64,000 bases of DNA from Methylomarinovum tepidoasis (GCF_030294985.1 NZ_AP024718.1:682001-746000); one strand, 5' to 3'. Shown: positions 18,251 through 31,244, counted from the first letter of the stretch. Translations and numbers: made by a program. The notes: generated by a model not told the origin, from the letters alone.

Positions 18251-19989
18251 CAGGCCAGCTCCCGGTCCACGTTGATCCACGGCGGCAGGCGCATCTGGTG
18301 CTGGGCCTTGCCGGCCTCCACCATCGGATAGACGTTCTCGGTGCGGTCGGTGATGAAGTCCAGGAACACCAGCCGGTCGCGGTGGCGCATCGCCTCCTCC
18401 AACGCCGGGCGCACGTCCTCGGGCTTTTCGATCCGCATGCCGACATGGCCGTAGGCCTCGGCCAGGCGCACGAAGTCGGGGATGGTGTCCATGTAGGAAT
18501 GGGAATAGCGGCTCTCGTAGGTGAATTCCTGCCACTGCCGCACCATGCCCATGTAACGGTTGTTGAGATTGACGATCTTGATCGGAGTCTTGTACTGGAG
18601 GGCGGTGGACAGTTCCTGGATGCACATCTGGATGCTGGCCTCGCCGGTGACGCAGACCACGTCGCTGTCGGGATGGGCCAGCTTGACCCCGATGGCCGCC
18701 GGCATGCCGAAGCCCATCGTTCCCAGACCGCCGGAATTGATCCAGCGGCGCGGCTTGTCGAATTTGTAGTACTGGGCCGTCCACATCTGATGCTGGCCCA
18801 CGTCGGAGGTGACATAGGCCTCGCCCCGGGTCACCTCCCACAGTTGTTCGATGACGTACTGGGGCTTGATCAGCGGGCTTTTTCGGTCGTAACGCAGACA
18901 ATCGACGGCGCGCCAGCGTTCGATCTGCTCCCACCAGGCCGCCAGGGCCTCCGCGTCCGGCTGCTTGCCACTGGCCCGGAGGGCGGCGATGAGGTCGGCC
19001 AGGACCGGCTTCACGTGGCCGACGATGGGAATGTCCACCGGCACGTTCTTGGCGATGGAGGCCGGGTCCACGTCGATGTGGATGACCTTGGCGTAGGGGC
19101 AGAATTCGTCCAGTTTGCCGGTGACGCGGTCGTCGAAACGGGCGCCGATGGCGATGAGCACGTCGCACTCGTGCATGGCCATGTTAGCCTCGTAGGTGCC
19201 GTGCATCCCCAGCATCCCGAGGAACTGGCGGTCGGTGCCCGGATAGGCGCCCAGCCCCATCAGCGTCAGGGTGATGGGGAAACCGAGCAGGCGGGTGAAT
19301 TCGGTCAGCTCCGCCGCCGCCTCGCCCAGAATCACGCCCCCGCCGGCATAGATCATGGGGCGTTTGGCCTCGAGGATCAGCTCCGCCGCTTTTCGGATCT
19401 GGCGCGGATTGCCATGCAGTTTCGGCTTGTAGGAGCGCAGCGAGACGGACTGCGGGTAATGATACGGAATCCTGACGTTCGGGTCGGTGATGTCCTTGGG
19501 GATGTCCACCAGCACCGGGCCGGGGCGGCCGGTGGTAGCGATGTGAAACGCCTTTTTGATGGTTTCGGCCAGCTTGCGGCGGTCTTTCACCAGGAAATTG
19601 TGCTTGACGCACGGGCGGGTGATGCCGACGGTGTCGCATTCCTGGAAGGCGTCGCTGCCGATCACCGGCGTCGGCACCTGGCCGGTGAGCACCACCATCG
19701 GGATCGAGTCCATGTAGGCGGTGGCGATCCCGGTCACCAGGTTGGTGGCCCCGGGACCGGAGGTGGCCAGCACCACGCCGGGCTTGCCGGTGGCGCGGGC
19801 GTAACCGTCGGCCATGTGGGTGGCGCCCTGCTCGTGGCGCACCAGCACGTGCTTGACGTCTTCCTGGCCGAACAGGGCGTCGTAGATGTGCAATACCGCC
19901 CCGCCGGGATAGCCGAAGATGTATTCGACCCCCTCGTCCTTCAAGGCCTGGACCACGATTTGCGCGCCGCTCAGTTCCACCGCTGACAC
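18250..19989 (-). CDS. ilvB: Acetolactate synthase large (catalytic) subunit
   Basis: Thiamin-diphosphate enzyme condensing pyruvate with pyruvate or 2-oxobutyrate. It has 579 residues. Visible: GYPGGAVLHIYDAL with the catalytic Glu nearby (VRHEQGATHMADGYARATGK), FAD/TPP domains, and the TPP-binding GEASIQMCIQELST into NNRYMGMVRQW. The open frame begins at a GTG at 19989, but a second GTG at 19980 gives the usual family N-terminus MELSGAQ and may be the real start. It leads the ilvB-ilvN-ilvC operon. Confidence 0.96.
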
Positions 19990-20017
19990 CTGGTTACCTA
20001 TGGAGAAATAGCCAAGT

Positions 20018-20047
20018 AATCTACTGTATTGATTGGCTTGCCGTCAA
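20018..20047 (-). promoter_or_regulatory. Candidate promoter of the ilvBNC operon
   Basis: Minus-strand TTGACG (-35, 20042-20047) and TAGATT (-10, 20018-20023) separated by 18 bases, about 30 bases before the ilvB start. No leader peptide rich in branched-chain codons fits the short leader, so classical attenuation is unlikely. Confidence 0.5.
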
Positions 20048-21273
20048 GGCGGCGCCTCGAACAGGCGCGCCAGGGGAACGTTGAAGCTGCGCTCAAGCGC
20101 TTCGCTCACCGGTGTCAGCAACGGCCGCAGCTCGGCCTGCGCCCGGGTCGGCGACGGCAGGAGGTAGGGATGGCTGCGGTACAGGTCCCCCAGCGAATGC
20201 AGATGGGGATCGCGCCGCAGCAGCCAGGCGCCGCTTTCGTCACGGGCGAGCCAGCCATTGCCCTGGAGGATCTGCAGGACCCGGTCCAGCGCCGCTGGAC
20301 TCAAGGCCGGCCAGTGACGGGCCAGATCCGCCTCGGTGAGCAAACGGTCGTCGCGCTGGCCCAGCCAGATCCGCTTGAGCAAGCCGTAAGCCAGATCGAG
20401 ATCGTGCTCAGGCACGGGAATGGCGTTCTCCTCCGCGCCTTCCCGGAAGGTATGCAGACAGAAGGTGAACTGGGCCCCCACCAGGGTCACCATCCACGAC
20501 AGGTACAGCCATACCAGGAAGATCGGCACCGCCGCCAGCGCCCCGTAAATGGCCTCGTAGGTGGGAAAACGGGTGATGTAAGCGGTGAATCCAGCCTTGG
20601 CCAGTTCGAACAGGGCAGCGCTCAAAGCGCCGCCGGCGACAGCCAGCCTGACTTTGACCCGGGCATTGGGCACCACCAGATACAGCAGGGTGAAAGCGAC
20701 GGTCTCGAACAGGAAGGGCAGCAGTTTCAGCAACCCGAAGGCCGGCCCGGTTTCCCCCCAATGGGCCTGGGCCATCAGCCTGGAAGTGACCGCCACCGCC
20801 GCCCCCAGCAGCAGCGGCCCCAGGGTCAGCACCGACCAGTACACCAGCAGCCGGCGATGAATCGCCCGGTAAGGCGGCGCCCGCCAGATCTCGTTGAGCG
20901 ACTTTTCGATGGTGATCATCAGCATCAGGGCGGTGACGATCAGGAACAGAATGCCGGGGCCGGTGAGCTTCTTGGCTTTGTCGGCGAAGGTGTAAACGTA
21001 CTGCTGGATCGTCTCCCGCGCCGCCGGCACCAGCTGCTCGAACAAAGCGTCCATCAGCCGGTCGCTGATCTCGTGGAAAGCGGGGAAGGCGGTGAAGATC
21101 GCCAAGGACAGCGCCAGCAGCGGCACCAGCGCCAGCAGGGTGGTATAGGAAAGGGCGGCGGCGCTGTGGGTGCAGTGGCTCTCGCCGAAGCGGTGCCAGA
21201 AATAGCGCCAGAAGGCGGCTGTGCAGCGGAGGACGTTGGCCGCCCGTCGGCAACCGTGGTAAGATTCGGGCAC
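20044..21273 (-). CDS. YihY/UPF0761 family inner membrane protein
   Basis: 409 residues: six or so membrane helices in the first 290 residues ([40 protein letters not shown] with [26 protein letters not shown]), then a soluble C-terminal domain with winged-helix-like features. The family was once called ribonuclease BN, which proved wrong; the role is unknown. Its 3' end overlaps the ilvB promoter region. Confidence 0.9.
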   Translation of the reverse strand: MPESYHGCRRAANVLRCTAAFWRYFWHRFGESHCTHSAAALSYTTLLALVPLLALSLAIFTAFPAFHEISDRLMDALFEQLVPAARETIQQYVYTFADKAKKLTGPGILFLIVTALMLMITIEKSLNEIWRAPPYRAIHRRLLVYWSVLTLGPLLLGAAVAVTSRLMAQAHWGETGPAFGLLKLLPFLFETVAFTLLYLVVPNARVKVRLAVAGGALSAALFELAKAGFTAYITRFPTYEAIYGALAAVPIFLVWLYLSWMVTLVGAQFTFCLHTFREGAEENAIPVPEHDLDLAYGLLKRIWLGQRDDRLLTEADLARHWPALSPAALDRVLQILQGNGWLARDESGAWLLRRDPHLHSLGDLYRSHPYLLPSPTRAQAELRPLLTPVSEALERSFNVPLARLFEAPP

Positions 21274-21308
21274 TTTACCCTAACCGGAACGAGCAACAGA
21301 CAAGGTTT

Positions 21309-21527
21309 ATGGCCAAAGAAGACGTCATCGAAATGGAAGGTACCGTGATCGAGACCCTACCGAACACCATGTTCCGGGTCAAGCTCGACAACGGTCACGT
21401 GATCACCGCCCACATCTCCGGCAAGATGCGCAAGCATTACATCCGCATCCTCACCGGCGACCGGGTCAAAGTGGAAATGACGCCTTACGACCTGACCAAG
21501 GGCCGGATCACCTTCCGCCTCAAATGA
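21309..21527 (+). CDS. infA: Translation initiation factor IF-1
   Basis: 72 residues, a single S1/OB-fold domain ([54 protein letters not shown]) that is full length and highly conserved. IF-1 occupies the A site of the 30S subunit during initiation. It is convergent with clpA, as in many gammaproteobacteria; a GC hairpin at 21537-21551 lies between them. Confidence 0.98.
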   Translation: MAKEDVIEMEGTVIETLPNTMFRVKLDNGHVITAHISGKMRKHYIRILTGDRVKVEMTPYDLTKGRITFRLK

Positions 21528-21542
21528 GCCAAGCCACCCGCC

Positions 21543-23819
21543 TCAGGCGGGGGTGACCGGCTTGCCGCTCTCCACCGAGAATTTCAATTCGCCGCCCTGC
21601 ACGAAGAATTTGACGTGCCCGCCTTCGGTCAGACGGCCGAACAGCAGATCCTCCGCCAACGGCTTTTTGACGTATTCCTGAATCACCCGCGCCATCGGCC
21701 GCGCCCCCATCTTGGGATCATAACCGCGCTCGGCCAGCCATTCGCGCGCTTGCGGAGTCAGCTGCAGGGTGACGCCGCGCTCGGCCAGCTGTGACTCCAG
21801 CTCGAAGATGAACTTGTCCACCACCTGGCCGATAACCTTGCGGCCCAGCGGGCGGAACTGGACGATGGCGTCGAGGCGGTTGCGGAATTCCGGGGTGAAG
21901 GTCTTTTCGATCACCTGCATGCTGTCGCTGGCGTGGTCCTGCGGCGTGAAGCCGATGGACGCCCGGCTGGTTTCCGCCGCCCCGGCATTGGTGGTCATCA
22001 CCAGGATGATGTTGCGGAAATCCGCCTTGCGGCCGTTGTTGTCGGTCAAGGTGCCGTGATCCATCACCTGCAGCAGCAGGTTGAAGACGTCCGGGTGGGC
22101 CTTTTCGATCTCGTCCAGCAGCAGCACCGCGTGGGGATGCTTGTTGACCTCCTCGGTCAGCAGCCCGCCCTGGTCGTAGCCGACGTAACCGGGAGGCGCG
22201 CCGATCAGGCGCGATACCGTATGCCGCTCCATGTATTCGGACATGTCGAAGCGAATCAGCTCCAGACCGAGCAACCTGGCCAGCTGGCGGGTGACCTCGG
22301 TCTTGCCGACACCGGTGGGCCCGGCGAGGAGAAAGGCGCCGATGGGCTTGCTCTCGGTGCGCAACCCGGCGCGGGCGAGCTTGATCGCCGTCGCCAGCGC
22401 CTCGATAGCCTCGTCCTGACCGTACACCAGCATCTTGAGATTCTTTTCCAGATCGCGCAGCTTTTCCTTGTCGTTGGCCGACACCGTGCGCGGCGGAATA
22501 CGGGCGATCTTGGCGACGATGTGCTCGATTTCCCCGGTGTCGATCACCGCCTTGCGCACGTTCTCGTCGAGCAGGCGCTGGCGGGCTCCGGCCTCGTCGA
22601 TGACATCGATGGCCTTGTCCGGCAGATGGCGGTCGGTGATATAACGGGCCGCCAGCTGCGCCGCCGCCTTCAGGGCCTCCTCGGTGTACTTGACCTGATG
22701 GTGCTCCTCGAAGCGGGTCTTGAGCCCCTTGAGGATCTCGAAGGTTTCCTCCACGCTGGGTTCGTGGACGTCGATCTTCTGGAAGCGCCGCGCCAGGGCC
22801 CGGTCCTTCTCGAAGATGCCGCGATATTCCTGATAGGTGGTCGAACCGATGCAGCGCAGCTCGCCGGAGGCCAGCATCGGCTTGATGAGGTTGGAGGCAT
22901 CCATCACCCCCCCGGAGGCGGAACCGGCGCCGATGATGGTGTGGATTTCGTCGATGAACAGAATCGCCTCCGGCTGCTTCCTCAGCTGGGCCAGCAGGGC
23001 CTTGAGACGCTTCTCGAAGTCGCCGCGGTACTTGGTGCCGGCCACCAGGGCGCCAAGGTCGAGGGAATAGATGACCGCATCCCTGAGCACCTCGGGCACC
23101 TCCTCCTCGACGATCTTTTTCGCCAGCCCTTCGGCGATGGCGGTCTTGCCGACCCCGGCCTCGCCCACCAGCAGCGGGTTGTTCTTGCGCCGGCGGCACA
23201 GCACCTGGATGGTGCGCTCGATCTCCGCCTCGCGGCCGATGAGTGGGTCGATGCGCCCTTCCCGGGCGGCCTCGTTGAGGTTGGTGGCGTACTTGGTCAA
23301 GGGATTGGTGGCGTTGGCCGGCTGGGCCTCGTCGCCGTTCTCGTCCATACCGGAGGCGGAAGGCTCGTTGTCTTCGCTTTCGTCCTTCACCTTGGAGATG
23401 CCGTGGGCCATGTAGTTCACCACGTCGAGACGGGTGATGTCCTGCTTGTGAAGCAGATAGACAGCGTGGGAATCCTGTTCGCTGAAGATCGCCACCAGAA
23501 TGTTGGCGCCGGTGACTTCCTTCTTGCCGGAGGACTGGACGTGGAAGACCGCCCGCTGCAACACCCGCTGGAAACCCAGGGTCGGCTGGGTTTCCCGGTT
23601 GACCCCGGGCGGAATCAGCGGAGTGGTCTCGTCGAGAAACTGGACCAGCTCCTCGCGCAACTGCTCGACGTTGCCACCGCAGGCACGCAACACCTCGACC
23701 GCGCTGGCGTTGTCGAGCATCGCCAGCAACAGATGTTCCACGGTGATGTATTCGTGACGTTTGTTGTGCGCGTATTTGAAAGCGGCGTTGAGGGACTGTT
23801 CCAGCTCTTTGCTTAACAT
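21543..23819 (-). CDS. clpA: ATP-dependent Clp protease ATP-binding subunit ClpA
   Basis: The unfoldase that feeds ClpP. It has 758 residues from the ATG at 23819. Order: Clp N-domain ([20 protein letters not shown]), an acidic linker at about 142-165, first AAA module (Walker [27 protein letters not shown]) and second AAA module ([28 protein letters not shown]), then the sensor-2 region. An in-frame extension of 53 codons upstream runs into clpS and is not protein-like. It follows clpS by 28 bases. Confidence 0.98.
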   Translation of the reverse strand: MLSKELEQSLNAAFKYAHNKRHEYITVEHLLLAMLDNASAVEVLRACGGNVEQLREELVQFLDETTPLIPPGVNRETQPTLGFQRVLQRAVFHVQSSGKKEVTGANILVAIFSEQDSHAVYLLHKQDITRLDVVNYMAHGISKVKDESEDNEPSASGMDENGDEAQPANATNPLTKYATNLNEAAREGRIDPLIGREAEIERTIQVLCRRRKNNPLLVGEAGVGKTAIAEGLAKKIVEEEVPEVLRDAVIYSLDLGALVAGTKYRGDFEKRLKALLAQLRKQPEAILFIDEIHTIIGAGSASGGVMDASNLIKPMLASGELRCIGSTTYQEYRGIFEKDRALARRFQKIDVHEPSVEETFEILKGLKTRFEEHHQVKYTEEALKAAAQLAARYITDRHLPDKAIDVIDEAGARQRLLDENVRKAVIDTGEIEHIVAKIARIPPRTVSANDKEKLRDLEKNLKMLVYGQDEAIEALATAIKLARAGLRTESKPIGAFLLAGPTGVGKTEVTRQLARLLGLELIRFDMSEYMERHTVSRLIGAPPGYVGYDQGGLLTEEVNKHPHAVLLLDEIEKAHPDVFNLLLQVMDHGTLTDNNGRKADFRNIILVMTTNAGAAETSRASIGFTPQDHASDSMQVIEKTFTPEFRNRLDAIVQFRPLGRKVIGQVVDKFIFELESQLAERGVTLQLTPQAREWLAERGYDPKMGARPMARVIQEYVKKPLAEDLLFGRLTEGGHVKFFVQGGELKFSVESGKPVTPA

Positions 23820-23847
23820 GACGGGACCCGTTCGGTCTGTTGATCTC

Positions 23848-24177
23848 TTAGGCTTCTTCCATCGTACACAACAACGGATGCTGGTGGCGACGGGAATATT
23901 CGTTGACCTGTTGCACCTTGGTCTCGGCCACGTCGCGGGTGAACACGCCGCACACCCCGACACCGCGAGTGTGGACATGGAGCATGATCTGAGTGGCCTT
24001 CTCCTCGCTCATGGCGAAAAACCGCATCAGCACCTCGACGACGAAATCCATCGGCGTGAAATCGTCGTTAAGGAGGATCACCTTGTACAGTGGCGGCCGT
24101 TTGAGTTTCGGGCGCGCAGTCTGAACCGCAGTGCCGGTACCGCCGTCCTCGGGCTGATCGTCATTATATTGCGACAT
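23848..24177 (-). CDS. clpS: ATP-dependent Clp protease adaptor ClpS
   Basis: 109 residues from the ATG at 24177. A flexible N-terminus is followed by the conserved fold: [20 protein letters not shown], then [22 protein letters not shown]-like sequence. It binds N-degron substrates and hands them to ClpA, encoded just downstream. The open frame extends 25 codons further upstream, but that part is not conserved in the family. Confidence 0.97.
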   Translation of the reverse strand: MSQYNDDQPEDGGTGTAVQTARPKLKRPPLYKVILLNDDFTPMDFVVEVLMRFFAMSEEKATQIMLHVHTRGVGVCGVFTRDVAETKVQQVNEYSRRHQHPLLCTMEEA

Positions 24178-24264
24178 CGCTCGCTCTGGATATCTCCCTG
24201 TTGTCAGTCGCCGGATATCGTGCATCGTCAACCTCCGCATTCGACAGGTCAAGCGCTGCAGGGT

Positions 24265-25032
24265 TCAATGCCGCGGCCGCAGATAACGGCTGTAGGATTC
24301 GGTACGGATGGTTCCACCCCGGTCCAGCAGCGGCACGATCCACATCTCGTACATGGACACGATCCACATGAACACGAACGACATCGCCATCCCCGCCCCG
24401 CCGGCCACCACCAGCCAGGCGAAATGGGGCGACAGCTTGGTGAGCCACCAGGAAACGATGTCGGTCATCTGGAAAATGAACGGCATCGCCACCGCGACCG
24501 CCTTAAGGTATTCCGGCACGCCGGAGGCGAAGCAGAAGATGATCCCCACGAACATGAAGATGAAGGAAATGCCGAAGAGGTGAATGTGGGACACCCGCAC
24601 CAAAGACTGGATGGTGGCGCCGGTGTCGGTTTCGGCCCGCTTCTTCAGTTCTTCGTAGCGGTGGAAATCGGGCAGGGAGGAGTTGGCGTTGTGGCACATC
24701 ACGCAGCGCTTCTCCACGATCGGCTTGATGGTCTTCTCATACACGTCCTGCGGGGCACCGTCCCGCGCCCACTGGATGATCTGGAAGCGTTCCTGGGGTG
24801 GAGCGTAAGGCTTCATCGGACCGTTGAGCATCACCTCGAGCTTGGAACCGGAGCGGTTGCCGTAATAGCTGTAGACGATGTCCTCGATGGAGAGGCCGAA
24901 CTTGCCGTCCGCCAGGCCGTGGGTGAACAGAATCTGCAGCATCGCCACGAAATAGCCGATGGCGATGATGATGAGATAGGAAGAGAACAGCACCTTGGCG
25001 GAAAACGGCAGATTGCGCAATTCGTAGGTCAT
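24265..25032 (-). CDS. Membrane protein with a single c-type heme motif
   Basis: 255 residues from the ATG at 25032. One membrane helix near residues 15-37 is followed by a periplasmic-type segment with one heme-binding motif CVMCH at 110-114, then about four more membrane helices (HIHLFGISFIFMFVGIIFCF; IFQMTDIVSWWLTKLSPH; LVVAGGAGMAMSFVFMWIVS). Bacteria of the methane-oxidising type carry similar unnamed proteins; the electron partner is unknown. Several His residues in the helices could bind a b-type heme. It sits alone between clpS and nudJ. Confidence 0.75.
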   Translation of the reverse strand: MTYELRNLPFSAKVLFSSYLIIIAIGYFVAMLQILFTHGLADGKFGLSIEDIVYSYYGNRSGSKLEVMLNGPMKPYAPPQERFQIIQWARDGAPQDVYEKTIKPIVEKRCVMCHNANSSLPDFHRYEELKKRAETDTGATIQSLVRVSHIHLFGISFIFMFVGIIFCFASGVPEYLKAVAVAMPFIFQMTDIVSWWLTKLSPHFAWLVVAGGAGMAMSFVFMWIVSMYEMWIVPLLDRGGTIRTESYSRYLRPRH

Positions 25033-25142
25033 AACCAAGTACACAGCCCGATGGAAAATCGAGTTTCAATTATTTGTCGCCGGCCCCGGTTTGGCAAGAC
25101 AAAATCCAGTAAAATGGTTGGGTTTACATCCATGGAACTTTT

Positions 25143-25582
25143 ATGATCTGGAAACCCAACGTCACCGTCGCCGCCGTCGTCGAGCGCGACGGCCGCTATC
25201 TGCTGGTCGAGGAGGTCGTCGAAGGTCGCCGTGTCTTTAACCAGCCCGCCGGTCACCTGGAGCCGGACGAATCATTGCCGAATGCGGCCCGCCGCGAGGT
25301 GCGCGAGGAAACCGGCTGGGCCTTCGAACCCGAAGCGCTGGTGGCGGTGCAGCTGCTGCCGGTGTCAGACGCGCTGACCTTCCTGCGCTTCACCTTTTAC
25401 GGCCAGGTGTGCGACCACCGCCCGGAGCAGCCGTTGGACGAGGGCATCGTCGCCACCCACTGGCTCACCCGGGCCGAAATCGAGGACCGGAGGGAACGGC
25501 TGCGCAGCCCTTTGGTCCTCGATTCCATCCATGCGTATGAATCCGGACAACGCTGCCCCTTGAGCCTGTTGCGACATTACCC

Positions 25583-25586
<4 letters not shown>
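25143..25586 (+). CDS. nudJ: NUDIX phosphatase, NudJ-like
   Basis: 147 residues with a complete Nudix box, [20 protein letters not shown] then TGW (about 38-60). In E. coli NudJ hydrolyses thiamin pyrophosphate precursors and nucleoside di/triphosphates and is also encoded next to mnmA; here its last codons overlap mnmA by 4 bases. The identity rests on the box, size and neighbour. Confidence 0.9.
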
Positions 25587-28043
<2,457 letters not shown>

Positions 28044-28047
28044 AATC

Positions 28048-28063
28048 TGTGACCCGGGTCACA
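28048..28063. promoter_or_regulatory. Perfect 16-bp palindrome TGTGACCCGGGTCACA (CRP/FNR-like site)
   Basis: TGTGA-N6-TCACA is the core of a CRP-type operator and here is perfectly symmetric. It lies 5 bases after the purB stop and about 200 bases before mtaB. No convincing -10 follows at the standard distance, so its target is unclear. Confidence 0.45.
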
Positions 28064-28167
28064 ACCCGATCCTGTTTCTATGCCACACTTAAGACCATGG
28101 TTGTCGTACGGATGGCGGTGAATCTGCCCTCTATCCCCTCCTCCCTCCACCGCCGTCGCCGCAACCT

Positions 28168-28204
28168 AACCCCGGGAGCCGCCAGGACGGTAGCTTCCGG
28201 GGTT
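28168..28204 (+). terminator. Rho-independent terminator after purB
   Basis: A 12-base-pair stem (AACCCCGGGAGC / GCTTCCGGGGTT, one G-U) and a run of six T. Confidence 0.88.
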
Positions 28205-28258
28205 TTTTGTTGATCCTTGTTAAAATAATCGGTTACCGATCAACCTGTGGATGAGGGG

Positions 28259-29527
28259 ATGCAAGTCGCGTTTCAAACCCTAGGATGCCGTCTCAACGAA
28301 GCCGAAACCGAGGCTTGGTCGCGCCAGTTCCGCGCCGCCGGCGCCCGGGTGGTGCCGGCGGACCGGGCCGACGTGGTGGTGCTCAACACCTGTGCGGTGA
28401 CCGGCGAGGCGGCCCGCAAATCCCGGCAGTGGATCCGCCGCCTCAGGCGCGCCAATCCCGACGCCCGCCTGGTGGTCAGCGGCTGCTATGCCAGCCTGCG
28501 ACCGGAACAGGTAGCCCGGGAGTTGGGGGTGGACCTGGTCGTCCCCAATCGCGACAAGGACCGGCTGGTGGAGCTGGCCCGGCAGCTGCTGCCCGCCCCT
28601 GCGACCGCAGCGCACGAGGCGCCGGTCTTCACCCGCAGCCGCCAGCGGGCTTTCGTCAAGGTTCAGGACGGCTGCCGTCATCGCTGCACCTTCTGCATCG
28701 TCACCGTGGCCCGGGGGGAGGAACGCAGCCGCCCGGTGGACGAGGTGGTTGCGGAAATCCAGGCGCTGCGCCGGGAGGGCGTGCAGGAGGCGGTCCTCAG
28801 CGGCATCCATCTGGGCGGCTACGGCAGCGATCTGGGAAGCTCGCTCACCGCACTGCTCCGCGCCGTCCTGGAACGGACCGATCTGCCGCGCCTGCGCCTG
28901 GGTTCGCTGGAGCCCTGGGAGCTGGGCGAGGACTTCTTCGCCCTGTTTCGCGACCCGCGGTTGATGCCCCATCTGCACCTGCCGCTGCAGAGCGGCTCCG
29001 ATGCCGTGCTCAAACGCATGGCGCGGCGCTGCCGGGTGGCGGACTTCCGCACGCTGGCCCTGACGGCGCGCCGCCACCGCCCCGATCTGGTGCTGACCAC
29101 CGACATCATCGTCGGCTTTCCCGGCGAGACCGAAGCCGACTTTCAACAGACGCTGGCGCTGGTGGAGGAAATCGGCTTCGCCCACGTGCACATCTTCCCC
29201 TATTCCCCCCGCGAGGGGACGGCGGCGGCGGCCTTTCCCCATCAGGTGGACGAAAAAACCAAGAAGGACCGCAGCCGCCGCCTCCACCGACTGGCAGCCA
29301 CGCTGCGGCACCAGGTTCTGGAAGCCTGGGTCGGAAAGACGGCGGCGGTGCTGTGGGAAAGGGGCGAATGGCATGACGGGCGGCGCTGGTTCAGCGGCTA
29401 CACCCCCCACTACCTGCGGGTGCAGATGCCGGCGCCGGAGGGAACCGATCTCAGCAACCGGATCCAGACCGTCAGGCTCGCCGCGGTGGCTCCGGAAGGC
29501 GACCGGCTCGTGGCCGAGCCGGTTTGA
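28259..29527 (+). CDS. mtaB: tRNA (N6-L-threonylcarbamoyladenosine(37)-C2) methylthiotransferase MtaB
   Basis: Radical-SAM enzyme that adds a methylthio group to t6A37 of tRNA. It has 422 residues from the ATG at 28259 (an in-frame GTG at 28247 is possible). The N-terminal methylthiotransferase domain has three cluster Cys (FQTLGCRLNEAE; LNTCAVTGEAARKSRQ; VSGCYASL). The radical-SAM motif is CRHRCTFC (about 140-147), and the C-terminus carries a TRAM-like domain. It has its own transcription unit. Confidence 0.95.
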   Translation: MQVAFQTLGCRLNEAETEAWSRQFRAAGARVVPADRADVVVLNTCAVTGEAARKSRQWIRRLRRANPDARLVVSGCYASLRPEQVARELGVDLVVPNRDKDRLVELARQLLPAPATAAHEAPVFTRSRQRAFVKVQDGCRHRCTFCIVTVARGEERSRPVDEVVAEIQALRREGVQEAVLSGIHLGGYGSDLGSSLTALLRAVLERTDLPRLRLGSLEPWELGEDFFALFRDPRLMPHLHLPLQSGSDAVLKRMARRCRVADFRTLALTARRHRPDLVLTTDIIVGFPGETEADFQQTLALVEEIGFAHVHIFPYSPREGTAAAAFPHQVDEKTKKDRSRRLHRLAATLRHQVLEAWVGKTAAVLWERGEWHDGRRWFSGYTPHYLRVQMPAPEGTDLSNRIQTVRLAAVAPEGDRLVAEPV

Positions 29528-29528
29528 G

Positions 29529-30278
29529 TCAGTTCTGGCCCTTGCGGGCGCCGACGAAATAGACCGTGGCCGCAATCACCGCCGCCGGCGGCACGAGGAT
29601 GTTGAGCAGCGGCACGCCGATTCCGAACATCACCACCCCGCCCAGGGTCAGATTGCCCAGCTTGGCCCGGGCCAGCAAGCGGCGCTGCTCGGGGAACAGA
29701 ATGTCGTGATTGGCCAACGGATAGGCGGTGTATTCCAAACCCATGAACCAGGCATTGAACAGCAGCCACAGGAACGGCGCGGCCAGATTGAGCCCCGGAA
29801 TGACCGAGATGACGGCCAGCGGAATCGCCCGGGTGACGAAATACCACAGCCGCCTCAATTCCGCCCCCATTTCCCGCATCACCGCCCGGGTCAGGCTGGT
29901 TTCCGGCGGCTGGGGCGCGGTTCCGGTGAGCAGTTCCTCGGTGCGCTCGGCCAGCTTGTCGTAGAAGGGGGAGGCCAGCAGGTTGGCCACCAGGGTGAAA
30001 CTGAAGAAGGTGATGAGGATGAAGGCCAGCCCGAACAGGGGCCAGAGCAGCCATTCCAGCCAGTCGAGCCAGGACGGAATCAGCCAGGCGAGAAAATCGG
30101 CGAAGTAGTAGCTCGCCAGGGCGAAAGCGCCGGCATAGAGCAGGAAATTGATCGCCAGCGGGATGAGGACGAAGCGGCGCAGGCTCGGCCTGGGTAACAG
30201 GACGAGCCCTTGCCACAGGCACCGCAGGGCGTAGACAGGATTGTTGAGCTTACGGGTATCGTAACGGTCGATGGCCAT
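29529..30278 (-). CDS. cysZ: Sulfate transporter CysZ
   Basis: 249 residues from the ATG at 30278. Inner-membrane protein of the CysZ/EI24 family with about four to six hydrophobic segments (PLAINFLLYAGAFALASYYF; LAFILITFFSFTLVANLLAS; PLLNILVPPAAVIAATVYFV). It is thought to import sulfate for cysteine synthesis. Convergent with mtaB, with only one base between the two stops, and 56 bases downstream of the acyltransferase gene. Confidence 0.9.
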   Translation of the reverse strand: MAIDRYDTRKLNNPVYALRCLWQGLVLLPRPSLRRFVLIPLAINFLLYAGAFALASYYFADFLAWLIPSWLDWLEWLLWPLFGLAFILITFFSFTLVANLLASPFYDKLAERTEELLTGTAPQPPETSLTRAVMREMGAELRRLWYFVTRAIPLAVISVIPGLNLAAPFLWLLFNAWFMGLEYTAYPLANHDILFPEQRRLLARAKLGNLTLGGVVMFGIGVPLLNILVPPAAVIAATVYFVGARKGQN

Positions 30279-30334
30279 GGCGGTTTGTGGTTCCGGTTTG
30301 CAAAGGATACCATTGTACCGCCTTCCCCACCCGG

Positions 30335-31012
30335 TCAGGCGGCCATCATCGGACAATCGACCGGGTACAACTGCGAATAACGCAACAGGGTGTTTTGGCG
30401 GCTGAACATGGCGTGGACCTCCCGGGAACGCTCGGGAATGCCGTCGAACGCCGTCGCCAGCTTCGCCAGATAAGGATAACGGGTTCCCCGATGCTCACAG
30501 GGATCTCCGATGATGTCCATATGCATCCCCAGGTTGCCGACGATACGCATGATCGAGCGCCGGCATAGAAACAACCAGTAGTCAAGCCCGACCTGGGCGC
30601 TGTAATCGCGGGCGGCACGGATCAAGCCCAACAGCACTTCCGGCTCGCTGACCTGCTGGCGCTCACCGTGACGACGGTAGGATTTCAGAATGGAAAGACG
30701 GGACAATTCCGCAAAATACCTGCCCCCCGTCTCGACCCCTTCAAGGGAAAAACGGGCGACCCGGGCCATCGGCAGGCTTTCCGGCTTACCGAATACCAGA
30801 CGGGCGGTCCCGACCCACTCGCCGCTGTCGAGGTGCTGGATCAACAAATGCGCGGAATGGTTATCATAGGCGTCGATTTCCTGTTGGTCGCAGAAACGTT
30901 CGACCGGTTCGAAACGCTTTTCCAGGCAATAGACCTGATAGCGCAAACGATAGTGGATGGATTTGCCTTCCTTGGTATCGGCAAGGACCGCCCGGTAGCG
31001 TCTATCAAACAT
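30335..31012 (-). CDS. PEP-CTERM/exosortase system-associated acyltransferase
   Basis: 225 residues of the GNAT-like family that accompanies exosortase systems, related to N-acyl amino acid synthases. Conserved features: HYRLRYQVYCLEKRFEP (about 20-36), YDNHSAHLLI, VARFSLEG, ELSRLSILKSYRR and GLDYWLFLCRRSIMRIVGNL. The strong GGGAGGAG site in front of the ATG at 31012 supports the start. No exosortase, EPS cluster or PEP-CTERM protein is in the window, so it is an orphan here. The substrate is unknown. Confidence 0.83.
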   Translation of the reverse strand: MFDRRYRAVLADTKEGKSIHYRLRYQVYCLEKRFEPVERFCDQQEIDAYDNHSAHLLIQHLDSGEWVGTARLVFGKPESLPMARVARFSLEGVETGGRYFAELSRLSILKSYRRHGERQQVSEPEVLLGLIRAARDYSAQVGLDYWLFLCRRSIMRIVGNLGMHMDIIGDPCEHRGTRYPYLAKLATAFDGIPERSREVHAMFSRQNTLLRYSQLYPVDCPMMAA

Positions 31013-31121
31013 CCTAGCTCCTCCCTCTTATCATCTATAGTTCTATTTATCTAACGAAATTTATCTGCCCCTCGTATTTGTGAGCAAAAAACATACCATT
31101 AGGGCGAAAACGATTACGTGG

Positions 31122-31140
31122 CAGAATCTAAGGGATTCTG
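31122..31140. repeat. Inverted repeat CAGAATC-N5-GATTCTG
   Basis: A perfect 7-base inverted repeat with a 5-base spacer in the AT-rich intergenic region 31013-31312, about 110 bases upstream of the acyltransferase start; a possible operator. Confidence 0.35.
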
Positions 31141-31244
31141 TGAAACCGTAAGTGACGCCAAAATGCGACATTCCATACGATTCGATGCCAAACATTTTGG
31201 TCAAAAATGAAAGATAAGACTTTGACATTCAATGAAACTGAACA

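Noticed and set aside
19990-20043. Leader-peptide attenuator before ilvB
   Set aside because: The leader is too short and has no run of Leu, Val or Ile codons.
21537-21551. GC hairpin between infA and clpA as a terminator
   Set aside because: Only six base pairs and no T run; it overlaps the clpA end.
28098-28213. A short frame with four Arg codons before the purB terminator, resembling an attenuation leader
   Set aside because: The frame reads through the terminator stem without a stop, and there is no ribosome site.
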